Part shown: piece after piece, positions 1 through 5,303 of the stretch
How positions within the stretch are numbered: position 1 is the stretch's first letter
Layout: each line of letters opens with the position of its first letter
Source of the DNA: an uncultured Pseudomonadota bacterium
Lineage (GTDB): Bacteria; Pseudomonadota; Gammaproteobacteria; Burkholderiales; Burkholderiaceae_C
DNA: 6,387 nucleotides
Direction: 5' to 3'
Assembly (NCBI GenBank): GCA_900320815.1
Contig: ONTY01000086.1
Coordinates: 1-6,387 of the forward strand
Made by a program: the position numbers and the translations under genes
Notes under the pieces: generated by a model
Seen by the model: the letters and a program-made list of their open reading frames with translations, nothing else
What the model was told of the DNA's origin: nothing
The model's database searches: none

Positions 1-198
1 CTGAGGCACGCCGCCGCCCCAGATGCTGGGGTAGTGTGGCGTGTTGCTCAGCAGCACTGTGGGCAGCGCCAGCGTGTGCCAGCCCATTGCGCGCAGCGTG
101 GGCGCGGCGGCGTTGTTGCCCACGCAGCCGTAGACCACTTGCGACTGGATGGAGAGCACGTCCACGGGCATGGGCAGCAGTTGTTCTTCTTCGTGCAT
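1..198 (-). CDS. pdxY: Pyridoxal kinase, N-terminal 66 residues (partial)
   Basis: Phosphorylates pyridoxal with ATP to make pyridoxal 5'-phosphate in the cytoplasmic salvage pathway. Read on the minus strand from the ATG at 198-196, the frame is open to the window edge and begins [20 protein letters not shown], then [20 protein letters not shown] and later [16 protein letters not shown]. The [12 protein letters not shown] block followed by a [10 protein letters not shown] segment is the start of PdxY/PdxK-type ribokinase-fold kinases; it binds the vitamin. The ATP site and catalytic Asp lie beyond the left edge. Met10 (171-169) is an alternative start, since E. coli PdxY begins only a few residues before its IQSHVVYG block. 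Neither start has a clear ribosome binding site. It lies 187 bases downstream of hda on the same strand, with a strong terminator just before its start. The family call is firm; choosing PdxY over another pyridoxal kinase rests on memory of the sequence. Confidence 0.85.
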   Translation of the reverse strand, partial: MHEEEQLLPMPVDVLSIQSQVVYGCVGNNAAAPTLRAMGWHTLALPTVLLSNTPHYPSIWGGGVPQ

Positions 199-205
199 GG
201 CAAGC

Positions 206-232
206 AAAAAAACGCCCGCTGCGTGAGCGGGC
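206..232 (-). terminator. Intrinsic terminator between hda and pdxY
   Basis: On the minus strand a perfect 7-bp GC-rich stem (GCCCGCT / AGCGGGC, 232-226 with 220-214) with a 5-base loop is followed, after one G, by seven T residues (212-206). This is a textbook Rho-independent terminator for leftward transcription from hda. It is odd in position: the T tract ends only seven bases before the pdxY start at 198. It may therefore act on a pdxY leader transcript as well as on hda. On the plus strand the hairpin is followed by A-rich sequence, so it should not terminate rightward. Confidence 0.8.
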
Positions 233-338
233 TGCAAAGGAAAAAAAATGGAACGGGGCGCATTGTGCGCGCTTTTGGCCGCCACAGTGTCGACGCAACG
301 GGAAAAAAACACAGGATTGAAAGGGTATATCTTGGATA

Positions 339-355
339 CCGGCATAATATGCCGG
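339..355. repeat. Perfect 8-bp palindrome downstream of hda
   Basis: CCGGCATA-A-TATGCCGG is a perfect inverted repeat with a single central base, 30 bases past the hda stop. It has no T tract on either strand, so it is not an ordinary intrinsic terminator. It could be a 3'-end hairpin, a dimeric regulator's operator, or a short dispersed palindrome. A related imperfect copy lies at 3368-3386. On the minus strand a weak -10-like TATACC follows it, but I see no matching -35. Confidence 0.5.
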
Positions 356-385
356 CAATGAGACTTTATTCAAGCCAGTATTTTC

Positions 386-1084
386 TCACTCTGGCAACTC
401 GTGCTGCAGCATTTTTCGCAGCAGTGGCACGGTAATGGCGCGCCCTTCTTGCCAGGCGTAGCGGTCCAGGCGATCGAGCAGCGCCATCAGGCTGCCCATA
501 TCGCGCGCAAAGCGGGTGAGCAGGTAATTGGCCAAAGCCTCTGGCATGTGCAGTCCGCGGGCGTGGGCGGCGCGCTGCAGCGCGCAGCGCGCGCCGTTTT
601 CATCCAAAGGCTGCAATTCAAAAACGTGTCCCCACGCCAGGCGCGTGCGCAAGTCCTCACGCAGCGGCAAGGCGGCGGGCGGCTCACGGCCAGCAGCAAA
701 GATGGGGCGCAGTGCACCATCGTCGGGCGCGGCGGCGTTGACGAACCAGGTGAACGCCACGTGCTGGCGCGTGGCGTCGTAGGCGTGCACGTCGTCCAGA
801 AAGGCCGCGCCCCACTCGTCGTCAAAGGGCATATTGAGCGGCGCAGCAGCGTCCAGCCAGCCGCAGGCAGCGCCTTGCGCCAGCAGTGCGTTGCACGCAG
901 CGCGCAGCAGGTGCGTTTTGCCGCAGCCGCTCGGCCCCCACAGGTAGATGCACTCGCCAGCGCGGCTGCTGCCCACTGCCAGCCAGGCACGCAAGTGCTG
1001 CAGCGCGTGCAGGTTTACGCCCGGCAGATAGCTCTCAAAAGTGGCCTCGGGCGCTGTGCCAAAGTCCAGTGCAAGCTGTTTCAT
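386..1084 (-). CDS. hda: DnaA regulatory inactivator Hda
   Basis: Hda is a DnaA-like AAA+ protein that, with the DNA-loaded beta clamp, stimulates ATP hydrolysis by DnaA and so prevents re-initiation of replication. At 232 residues it has the usual length. The N-terminal QLALDF (residues 3-8) matches the clamp-binding QLxLxF motif, which separates Hda from DnaA itself. The AAA+ motifs follow in order: Walker A GPSGCGKT (50-57), Walker B-like AAFLDDVH (93-100), a sensor 1 region around IFAAGREPP (128-136), the arginine-finger box VII LREDLRTRLAWG (141-152), and a sensor 2 region RDMGS (194-198). There is no C-terminal DNA-binding domain, as expected for Hda. The ATG at 1084 gives the clamp motif its normal position; the upstream bases contain no strong Shine-Dalgarno sequence. 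It is divergent from purM across 105 bases and ends ahead of a clear terminator at 206-232. Confidence 0.93.
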   Translation of the reverse strand: MKQLALDFGTAPEATFESYLPGVNLHALQHLRAWLAVGSSRAGECIYLWGPSGCGKTHLLRAACNALLAQGAACGWLDAAAPLNMPFDDEWGAAFLDDVHAYDATRQHVAFTWFVNAAAPDDGALRPIFAAGREPPAALPLREDLRTRLAWGHVFELQPLDENGARCALQRAAHARGLHMPEALANYLLTRFARDMGSLMALLDRLDRYAWQEGRAITVPLLRKMLQHELPE

Positions 1085-1189
1085 GTGTGGGCGACGGCGG
1101 CGAGCGTGTATTCATAAAATGGGGAGCGAATTTTAGAGACGCGCGCCGCCAGCGCGCGTTTTCATTTTTGGCAGAGAAAAAAGCACACC
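1085..1189. promoter_or_regulatory. Divergent hda/purM promoter region
   Basis: This 105-base gap is the only space available for the hda and purM promoters unless they sit inside genes. It is AT-richer than its flanks around 1109-1135. TAAAAT-like -10 candidates are visible on both strands (plus at 1115-1120, minus at 1135-1130), but neither has a recognisable -35 at 17 bases. I see no match I would call a PurR operator. The hairpin at 1137-1165 lies in the purM leader. The assignment rests on geometry rather than on strong promoter motifs. Confidence 0.4.
1137..1169 (+). terminator. Terminator-like hairpin in the purM leader
   Basis: On the plus strand a 7-bp GC stem (CGCGCGC at 1140-1146 with GCGCGCG at 1152-1158, loop CGCCA) extends by an A-T, a G-T and an A-T pair and runs straight into TTTTCATTTTT. 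This has the form of an intrinsic terminator. No gene upstream reads rightward, because hda points away. It therefore sits in the 5' leader of purM, about 20 bases before the ATG at 1190. It may be an attenuator, or simply a stable leader hairpin. The structure is visible; the function is inferred. Confidence 0.5.
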
Positions 1190-2236
1190 ATGAGCACTTT
1201 TGAAAAAACAGCCATCAGCTACAAAGATGCCGGCGTTGACATCAGCGCCGGTGATGCACTGGTTGAGCGCATCAAGCCGCTGGCGCGCCGCACCTGGCGC
1301 GAGGGCGTGCTCACGGACCTGGGCGGCTTTGGCGCGCTGTTTGAGGTGCCCCGGCGCTTCAAGGAGCCGCTGCTGGTCAGCGGCACGGACGGCGTGGGCA
1401 CCAAGCTGCGGCTGGCGTTTGAGTGGGGCATGCACGACGGCGTGGGCATCGACCTGGTGGCCATGAGCGTCAACGACGTGCTGGCGCAGGGCGCGGAGCC
1501 GTTGTTTTTCCTGGACTACTTCGCCTGCGGCAAGCTGGATGTGGATACCGCCGCCGCCGTGGTGGGTGGCATTGCGCGCGGCTGCGAGCTGGCGGGCTGC
1601 GCCCTCATCGGCGGCGAGACGGCGGAGATGCCCGGCATGTACCCGCCGGGCGAATATGACTTGGCGGGCTTTTGCGTGGGCGCCGTCGAGAAGGGGCGCG
1701 TGCTGCCCAGCCGCGAGGTGGCCGCCGGCGACGTGGTGCTGGGGCTGGCCGCAAGCGGCGTGCACAGCAACGGCTTTTCGCTGGTGCGCAAGTGCATTGA
1801 GCGCGCGCAGCAGTCCGCCGCCCTGCCCGCGCAGCTTGACGGCCAGCCGCTGCGCGAGGCGCTGATGGCGCCCACGCGCATCTATGTGAAGCCGGTGCTG
1901 GCGGCGCTCTCGCAACACCCGGTGCGCGCCATCGCGCACATCACCGGCGGCGGGCTGCTGGAAAACATCCCGCGCGTGCTGCCCGATGGGCTGGCCGCGC
2001 ACCTGGCGCGCAGCGCCTGGCCGCGCAGCGAACTGTTCGGCTGGCTGCAGGAGACAGCGGGCATTGACAACGCCGAGATGCACCGCACCTTCAACTGCGG
2101 CATCGGCATGGTGCTCGCCCTGCCGCAGGAAGCGGCTGCCGCCTGCGCCGCCACGCTGCGCGCAGCGGGCGAGCAGGTGTTTGAAATCGGACGCATTGTC
2201 CGGCGCGGCGCGGGCGCTGCGGTGGTGGTGCGATGA
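1190..2236 (+). CDS. purM: Phosphoribosylformylglycinamidine cyclo-ligase (AIR synthetase)
   Basis: Catalyses the ATP-dependent ring closure of FGAM to aminoimidazole ribonucleotide, the fifth step of de novo purine synthesis, in the cytosol. The 348 residues match the family's usual length. Recognisable PurM blocks run in order: [15 protein letters not shown] (11-25), the glycine-rich GTDGVGTKL (65-73), [20 protein letters not shown] (83-102) of the ATP-binding half, [17 protein letters not shown] (136-152), [17 protein letters not shown] (185-201), [16 protein letters not shown] (250-265) and [13 protein letters not shown] (297-309). The ATG at 1190 gives the standard N-terminus; the AGAG about 15 bases upstream is only a weak ribosome binding site. 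Its TGA overlaps the ATG of the membrane protein gene that follows, so the two are very probably co-transcribed and translationally coupled. A terminator-like hairpin stands in its leader. Confidence 0.97.
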   Translation: MSTFEKTAISYKDAGVDISAGDALVERIKPLARRTWREGVLTDLGGFGALFEVPRRFKEPLLVSGTDGVGTKLRLAFEWGMHDGVGIDLVAMSVNDVLAQGAEPLFFLDYFACGKLDVDTAAAVVGGIARGCELAGCALIGGETAEMPGMYPPGEYDLAGFCVGAVEKGRVLPSREVAAGDVVLGLAASGVHSNGFSLVRKCIERAQQSAALPAQLDGQPLREALMAPTRIYVKPVLAALSQHPVRAIAHITGGGLLENIPRVLPDGLAAHLARSAWPRSELFGWLQETAGIDNAEMHRTFNCGIGMVLALPQEAAAACAATLRAAGEQVFEIGRIVRRGAGAAVVVR

Positions 2237-3324
2237 ACGAAGCGCCGCCGCCCCTGCACAGCGCCGCCCCGCTGCCCGTGCCTGCCGACACGGGCGACCT
2301 GCCCTGGCCGCCCGATGCGCGGCGGCGCAAGGCCATTGCCCGCACCGTCAGTTTTGTACTCATGGCCGCCGCGCTGCTGCTGGTGATGTGGCGCGGACTG
2401 CTTGTCGGGCTGCTGTGCGCCTGCCTGGGCTTCGTCGCGACACAGGCGCTTAGCCCGCGCCTGGGCTGGCTGGCGCGCACGCGCGAGCACCGTGCACCGC
2501 AACTGGCCGCCACCCTTGTGGCCATCGTGCCGCTGGGGCTGCTGATGCTGGTGCTGCCACACACCAGCGGACTCATCCTGGACGCGCCCGAACACTACCG
2601 CGAGCTGCTCAACTTCCTCGCGCGCACCGTCATGGAGTTTCGCGAACGCCTGCCCGCCGACATTGCACGCCTGCTGCCTGAGGGCTCGCACGAGGCGCAG
2701 CGCATCATCGCCGGCTGGCTGTTCAGCCGCGCAGGCCGCCTGGCGCAGGCCGGGCGCACCTGGCTGGGCGGACTGCTGCTGGCCTACGTCGGGCTGCTCA
2801 TTGGTGCACTCGCCGCCGCGCGCCCGCGCATGACGCAGCCGCGCCCGCTCACCGCGCAGCTGCGATTGCGCGTGATGCGCTTTGGCGAGTCGTTCCGGCA
2901 AATCGTCATCGCACAGTTCTGGATTGCGCTGTTCAACACCACGCTCACCGCCATCTTTTTGCTTGCTGCGCTGCCGCTGGCTGGCTACCGCCTGCCGTAT
3001 TCCACCGCGCTGCTGCTGCTCACCTTTGTCGCCGGCCTCATTCCCATCGTCGGCAACCTCATCTTCAACGGCGTGCTCACCCTCGTGGGGCTGTCCGTGT
3101 CGCCCACTGTGGCGCTGGTGTGCCTGATATTTCTCATCGTCATCCACAAGGGCGAATACTTCATCAACGCCAAAGTCATCGGCCAGCGCACGCACATGGG
3201 CGTGTGGGAGCTGCTGAGCGTGATGTTTGCGATGGAGGCCATCTTTGGCCCCGCCGGGCTGGTCGCCGCACCGCTGTATTACAGCTACGCCAAAAAAGAA
3301 CTGGAAGCCGGCGGCTGGGTCTAG
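2233..3324 (+). CDS. AI-2E/PerM-family membrane transporter
   Basis: Polytopic inner-membrane protein of 363 residues, typical of the AI-2E transporter (PerM/YdiK-like) family. Members export small molecules or carry ions; the substrate here cannot be read from sequence, and the AI-2 name should not be taken literally. A proline-rich cytoplasmic start (1-32) is followed by hydrophobic segments near 37-56, 57-74, 91-112 and 178-196, then the conserved C-terminal cluster near 224-249, 256-282, 284-305 and 325-350. Family signatures include [11 protein letters not shown] (267-277) and [17 protein letters not shown] (312-328). A soluble loop (about 113-177) follows the third segment, as usual. 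The ATG overlaps the purM stop (ATGA), pointing to translational coupling. A permease of this family next to purM is, as I recall, common in proteobacteria, often with hda nearby. No link to purine synthesis has been shown by this sequence. Confidence 0.88.
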   Translation: MNEAPPPLHSAAPLPVPADTGDLPWPPDARRRKAIARTVSFVLMAAALLLVMWRGLLVGLLCACLGFVATQALSPRLGWLARTREHRAPQLAATLVAIVPLGLLMLVLPHTSGLILDAPEHYRELLNFLARTVMEFRERLPADIARLLPEGSHEAQRIIAGWLFSRAGRLAQAGRTWLGGLLLAYVGLLIGALAAARPRMTQPRPLTAQLRLRVMRFGESFRQIVIAQFWIALFNTTLTAIFLLAALPLAGYRLPYSTALLLLTFVAGLIPIVGNLIFNGVLTLVGLSVSPTVALVCLIFLIVIHKGEYFINAKVIGQRTHMGVWELLSVMFAMEAIFGPAGLVAAPLYYSYAKKELEAGGWV

Positions 3325-3507
3325 GCACTGGAAGTCAAGTAAATACTCTGCCATATGACTTCTGATTGCCGGCATGAAATGCGGGCAAGTTGCGCCATAC
3401 CAAATCACTGCTCACGGCTTCCATGCAGCCAGCGTTGACCTCAAAAAGCGCCTGTGTGGATGGGTTTTGGCAGCGCTCATGGGGCTGGCTGCCTCCTCGC
3501 CACCGGT
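3325..3507. other. Convergent intergenic region between the transporter gene and rpiA
   Basis: Two genes converge on this 183-base spacer, so terminators for both are expected. I see no strong GC hairpin with a T tract. It does hold a 7-bp inverted repeat (GAAGTCA at 3331-3337 with TGACTTC at 3356-3362, 18-base loop) and an imperfect palindrome at 3368-3386. A rightward open frame starting at 3374 encodes a signal-peptide-like stretch but soon runs antisense into rpiA; I do not call it a gene. Confidence 0.5.
3368..3386. repeat. Imperfect palindrome related to the one after hda
   Basis: GCCGGCAT-GAA-ATGCGGGC pairs at seven of eight positions (G3371 opposes G3383). It shares the CCGGCAT-3 bases-ATGC core and the trailing GGCAA with the palindrome at 339-355. 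Both are close to gene 3' ends. It may be a shared hairpin family or two chance GC-rich palindromes; two copies cannot settle it. Confidence 0.35.
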
Positions 3508-4182
3508 TTATGCGAAATTGAGCGTACGCACCCCGCCTGGCGTGCCCAGCAGGCAGCAGCTCGCGCGCTGGCGTGCAAACACGCCCACGCACACCACGCC
3601 GGGCCACTGGCTCACATCTTCTTCAAATGCCAGCGGGTTTGTAATATGCAGGCCGTGCACATCCAGAATATGCTGGCCATTGTCTGTAACGTAAGGCACG
3701 CCATCCACGCAGCGCAATTGCGCACGCGCACCCATTTCCGCAAACTGGCGCATAATGCGCCCGCGCGCCATCGGAATAATTTCCACGGGCAGCGGAAAAT
3801 GCCCCAGCACTTCCACCTTTTTGCTTTCATCGGCAATGCAAATAAACTGGCGCGACTGCGCGGCGACTATTTTCTCGCGCGTCAGCGCGCCGCCACCGCC
3901 CTTAATCATGCAGCCATTGGCGTCAATTTCATCGGCGCCATCAATATAGACGGCAATTTCACCCACGTCAGCGCAGTCAAACACGCGGATGCCGCGCGCT
4001 GTCAGCCGCGCGCTGGACGCATTGGACGAGGACACCGCTCCCGCCATCTCCGCGCCAATCAGCCCCAGCGCATCAATGAACTTGTCCACCGTGGAGCCGG
4101 TGCCCACGCCAATCAGCTCACCCGGGTTGACATACGCCAGCGCCGCACGCGCCACCATTGCTTTCAAAGCGTCCTGCATCAT
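3508..4182 (-). CDS. rpiA: Ribose-5-phosphate isomerase A
   Basis: Interconverts ribose 5-phosphate and ribulose 5-phosphate in the non-oxidative pentose phosphate pathway, supplying the PRPP precursor. From the ATG at 4182 the protein has 224 residues (E. coli 219) and begins [18 protein letters not shown], lining up with E. coli MTQDELKKAVGWAALQYV. Visible motifs are GVGTGST (25-31), the phosphate-binding SSSNAS (51-56), DGADEID (81-87), [12 protein letters not shown] (93-104) and [12 protein letters not shown]. The active-site residues Asp81, Asp84, Lys94 and Glu103 fall at the E. coli numbers. Asn54 replaces the Asp I recall in E. coli. The frame stays open upstream to 4260, but that would overlap pyrD; AGGA at 4197-4194 supports 4182, at an 11-base spacing. 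It is divergent from pyrD. Confidence 0.95.
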   Translation of the reverse strand: MMQDALKAMVARAALAYVNPGELIGVGTGSTVDKFIDALGLIGAEMAGAVSSSNASSARLTARGIRVFDCADVGEIAVYIDGADEIDANGCMIKGGGGALTREKIVAAQSRQFICIADESKKVEVLGHFPLPVEIIPMARGRIMRQFAEMGARAQLRCVDGVPYVTDNGQHILDVHGLHITNPLAFEEDVSQWPGVVCVGVFARQRASCCLLGTPGGVRTLNFA

Positions 4183-4232
4183 TTGCGAAAATTTCCTGTG
4201 TGTTGAACAAAAACTGCCAAGGATTATCCCCA
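4183..4232. promoter_or_regulatory. Divergent rpiA/pyrD control region
   Basis: Fifty bases separate the two start codons. Leftward, GATAAT (4228-4223) is a good -10 shape for rpiA, but its -35 would lie inside pyrD's first codons and is poor. Rightward, TTGAAC (4203-4208) resembles a -35, but the only -10-like ATTATC lies 14 bases on and overlaps the pyrD ribosome binding site. Promoters are therefore probable here but not pinned down, and the pyrD promoter may lie inside rpiA. Confidence 0.35.
4219..4223 (+). promoter_or_regulatory. pyrD ribosome binding site
   Basis: AAGGA stands nine bases before the ATG at 4233. It decides that start over the upstream in-frame ATG at 4158, which would lie antisense inside rpiA, and over the second ATG at 4239. 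Confidence 0.6.
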
Positions 4233-5303
4233 ATGCCCATGCCCTTTTATGGCGCCGCACGCGCCCTGCTCTTTCAGCTTGACGCCGAACTTGCCCACGA
4301 CGCCACCCTCACCATGCTCGAGCGCGCGCACGGCACGCCGCTGGCGCGCCTGTGGCGGCAGCAGCGCGTGGCCGACCCCGTCACCCTCGCTGGCCTCACC
4401 TTTCCCAACCGCGTGGGCCTTGCCGCCGGGCTGGACAAAAACGCCCGCGCCATCGGCGCGCTGGAAGCCATCGGCTTCGGCTTTGCCGAACTCGGCACCG
4501 TCACCCCGCTGGCGCAGCCCGGCAACCCGCGCCCGCGCCTTTTCCGGCTGCCTGCGGCAGAGGCCATCGTCAACCGCATGGGCTTCAACAACGACGGGCT
4601 GGAAGCCTTCACCGCGCGCGTGCGCCAGCAGCGCCAGCGTTGGCAGGCCGCAGGCGGCAGCGCGCACATGCTGCTCGGCCTGAACATCGGCAAAAACGCC
4701 GCCACCCCCATTGAGCGCGCCGCAGACGACTACCTGAAAGGGCTGGCCGCCGTCTATCCGCTGGCCGACTACATCGCCATCAACATCAGCAGCCCCAACA
4801 CCAAAAACCTGCGCGACTTGCAAAGCGAAGAAGCCCTGAACGCCCTGCTCGCCACCCTCACCAGCCGGCACAAGGAACTGCAGGACGAACATGCGCGCCA
4901 CGTGCCGCTGTTCCTGAAAATCGCCCCCGATTTGGACGAGGCCGGGTTGCAGGCCATCGCCGCCGCGCTGCTGCGCCACGGCATCGACGGTGTGATTGCC
5001 ACGAATACCACCATCGCGCGCGATGCCGTCAAGGGGCTGCCACACGCCGAAGAAACCGGCGGGCTTTCTGGCCGCCCGCTGCGCGCCATGAGCACCAGCA
5101 TCATTGAAAAACTACGCGCCGCCCTTGGCGCAGACTTTCCCATCATCGGCGCCGGCGGCATATTCAGCGCCACCGACGCACTGGAAAAAATGCAGGCCGG
5201 CGCCAACGCCGTGCAAATTTACACTGGATTTATCTATAAAGGACCGGCAGTTGTGCCTGAAATTGCGCGGGCGTTGAAAGAAGAAGCGATGCGGGCAACA
5301 TGA
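4233..5303 (+). CDS. pyrD: Dihydroorotate dehydrogenase (quinone), class 2
   Basis: Oxidises dihydroorotate to orotate with FMN and passes the electrons to membrane quinones, the fourth step of pyrimidine synthesis, at the inner face of the cytoplasmic membrane. From the chosen ATG the protein has 356 residues, slightly longer than E. coli PyrD (336). The N-terminal segment [18 protein letters not shown] is the class 2 membrane-association helix region. Then come [16 protein letters not shown] (62-76), [20 protein letters not shown] (86-105), NRMGFNNDG (114-122), NISSPNT (184-190) with Ser187 as the expected class 2 catalytic base, the phosphate-binding [19 protein letters not shown] (306-324) and [12 protein letters not shown] (327-338). 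Class 1 enzymes use Cys at the catalytic position. The stop TGA overlaps the next gene's ATG. It is divergent from rpiA. Confidence 0.96.
   Translation: MPMPFYGAARALLFQLDAELAHDATLTMLERAHGTPLARLWRQQRVADPVTLAGLTFPNRVGLAAGLDKNARAIGALEAIGFGFAELGTVTPLAQPGNPRPRLFRLPAAEAIVNRMGFNNDGLEAFTARVRQQRQRWQAAGGSAHMLLGLNIGKNAATPIERAADDYLKGLAAVYPLADYIAINISSPNTKNLRDLQSEEALNALLATLTSRHKELQDEHARHVPLFLKIAPDLDEAGLQAIAAALLRHGIDGVIATNTTIARDAVKGLPHAEETGGLSGRPLRAMSTSIIEKLRAALGADFPIIGAGGIFSATDALEKMQAGANAVQIYTGFIYKGPAVVPEIARALKEEAMRAT

Noticed and set aside
401..1117. Long plus-strand open frame opposite hda
   Set aside because: It is the shadow of a clearly conserved hda gene; its translation has no recognisable motif and the skewed composition of antisense GC-rich DNA.
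3331..3362. GAAGTCA/TGACTTC inverted repeat as terminator or element end
   Set aside because: The arms are only 7 bp and AT-containing, the loop is 18 bases, no T tract follows on either strand, and no target duplication is visible.
1882..3408. 508-residue minus-strand open frame opposite purM and the transporter gene
   Set aside because: It spans the 3' part of one conserved gene and nearly all of another on the opposite strand, is rich in Gln, His, Arg and Ala without domain motifs, and is explained by GC-rich codon bias.
4183..4260. N-terminal extension of rpiA by 26 codons
   Set aside because: The extra residues have no match to the RpiA family, would overlap the pyrD start, and the ATG at 4182 has both a ribosome binding site and the family's usual N-terminus.
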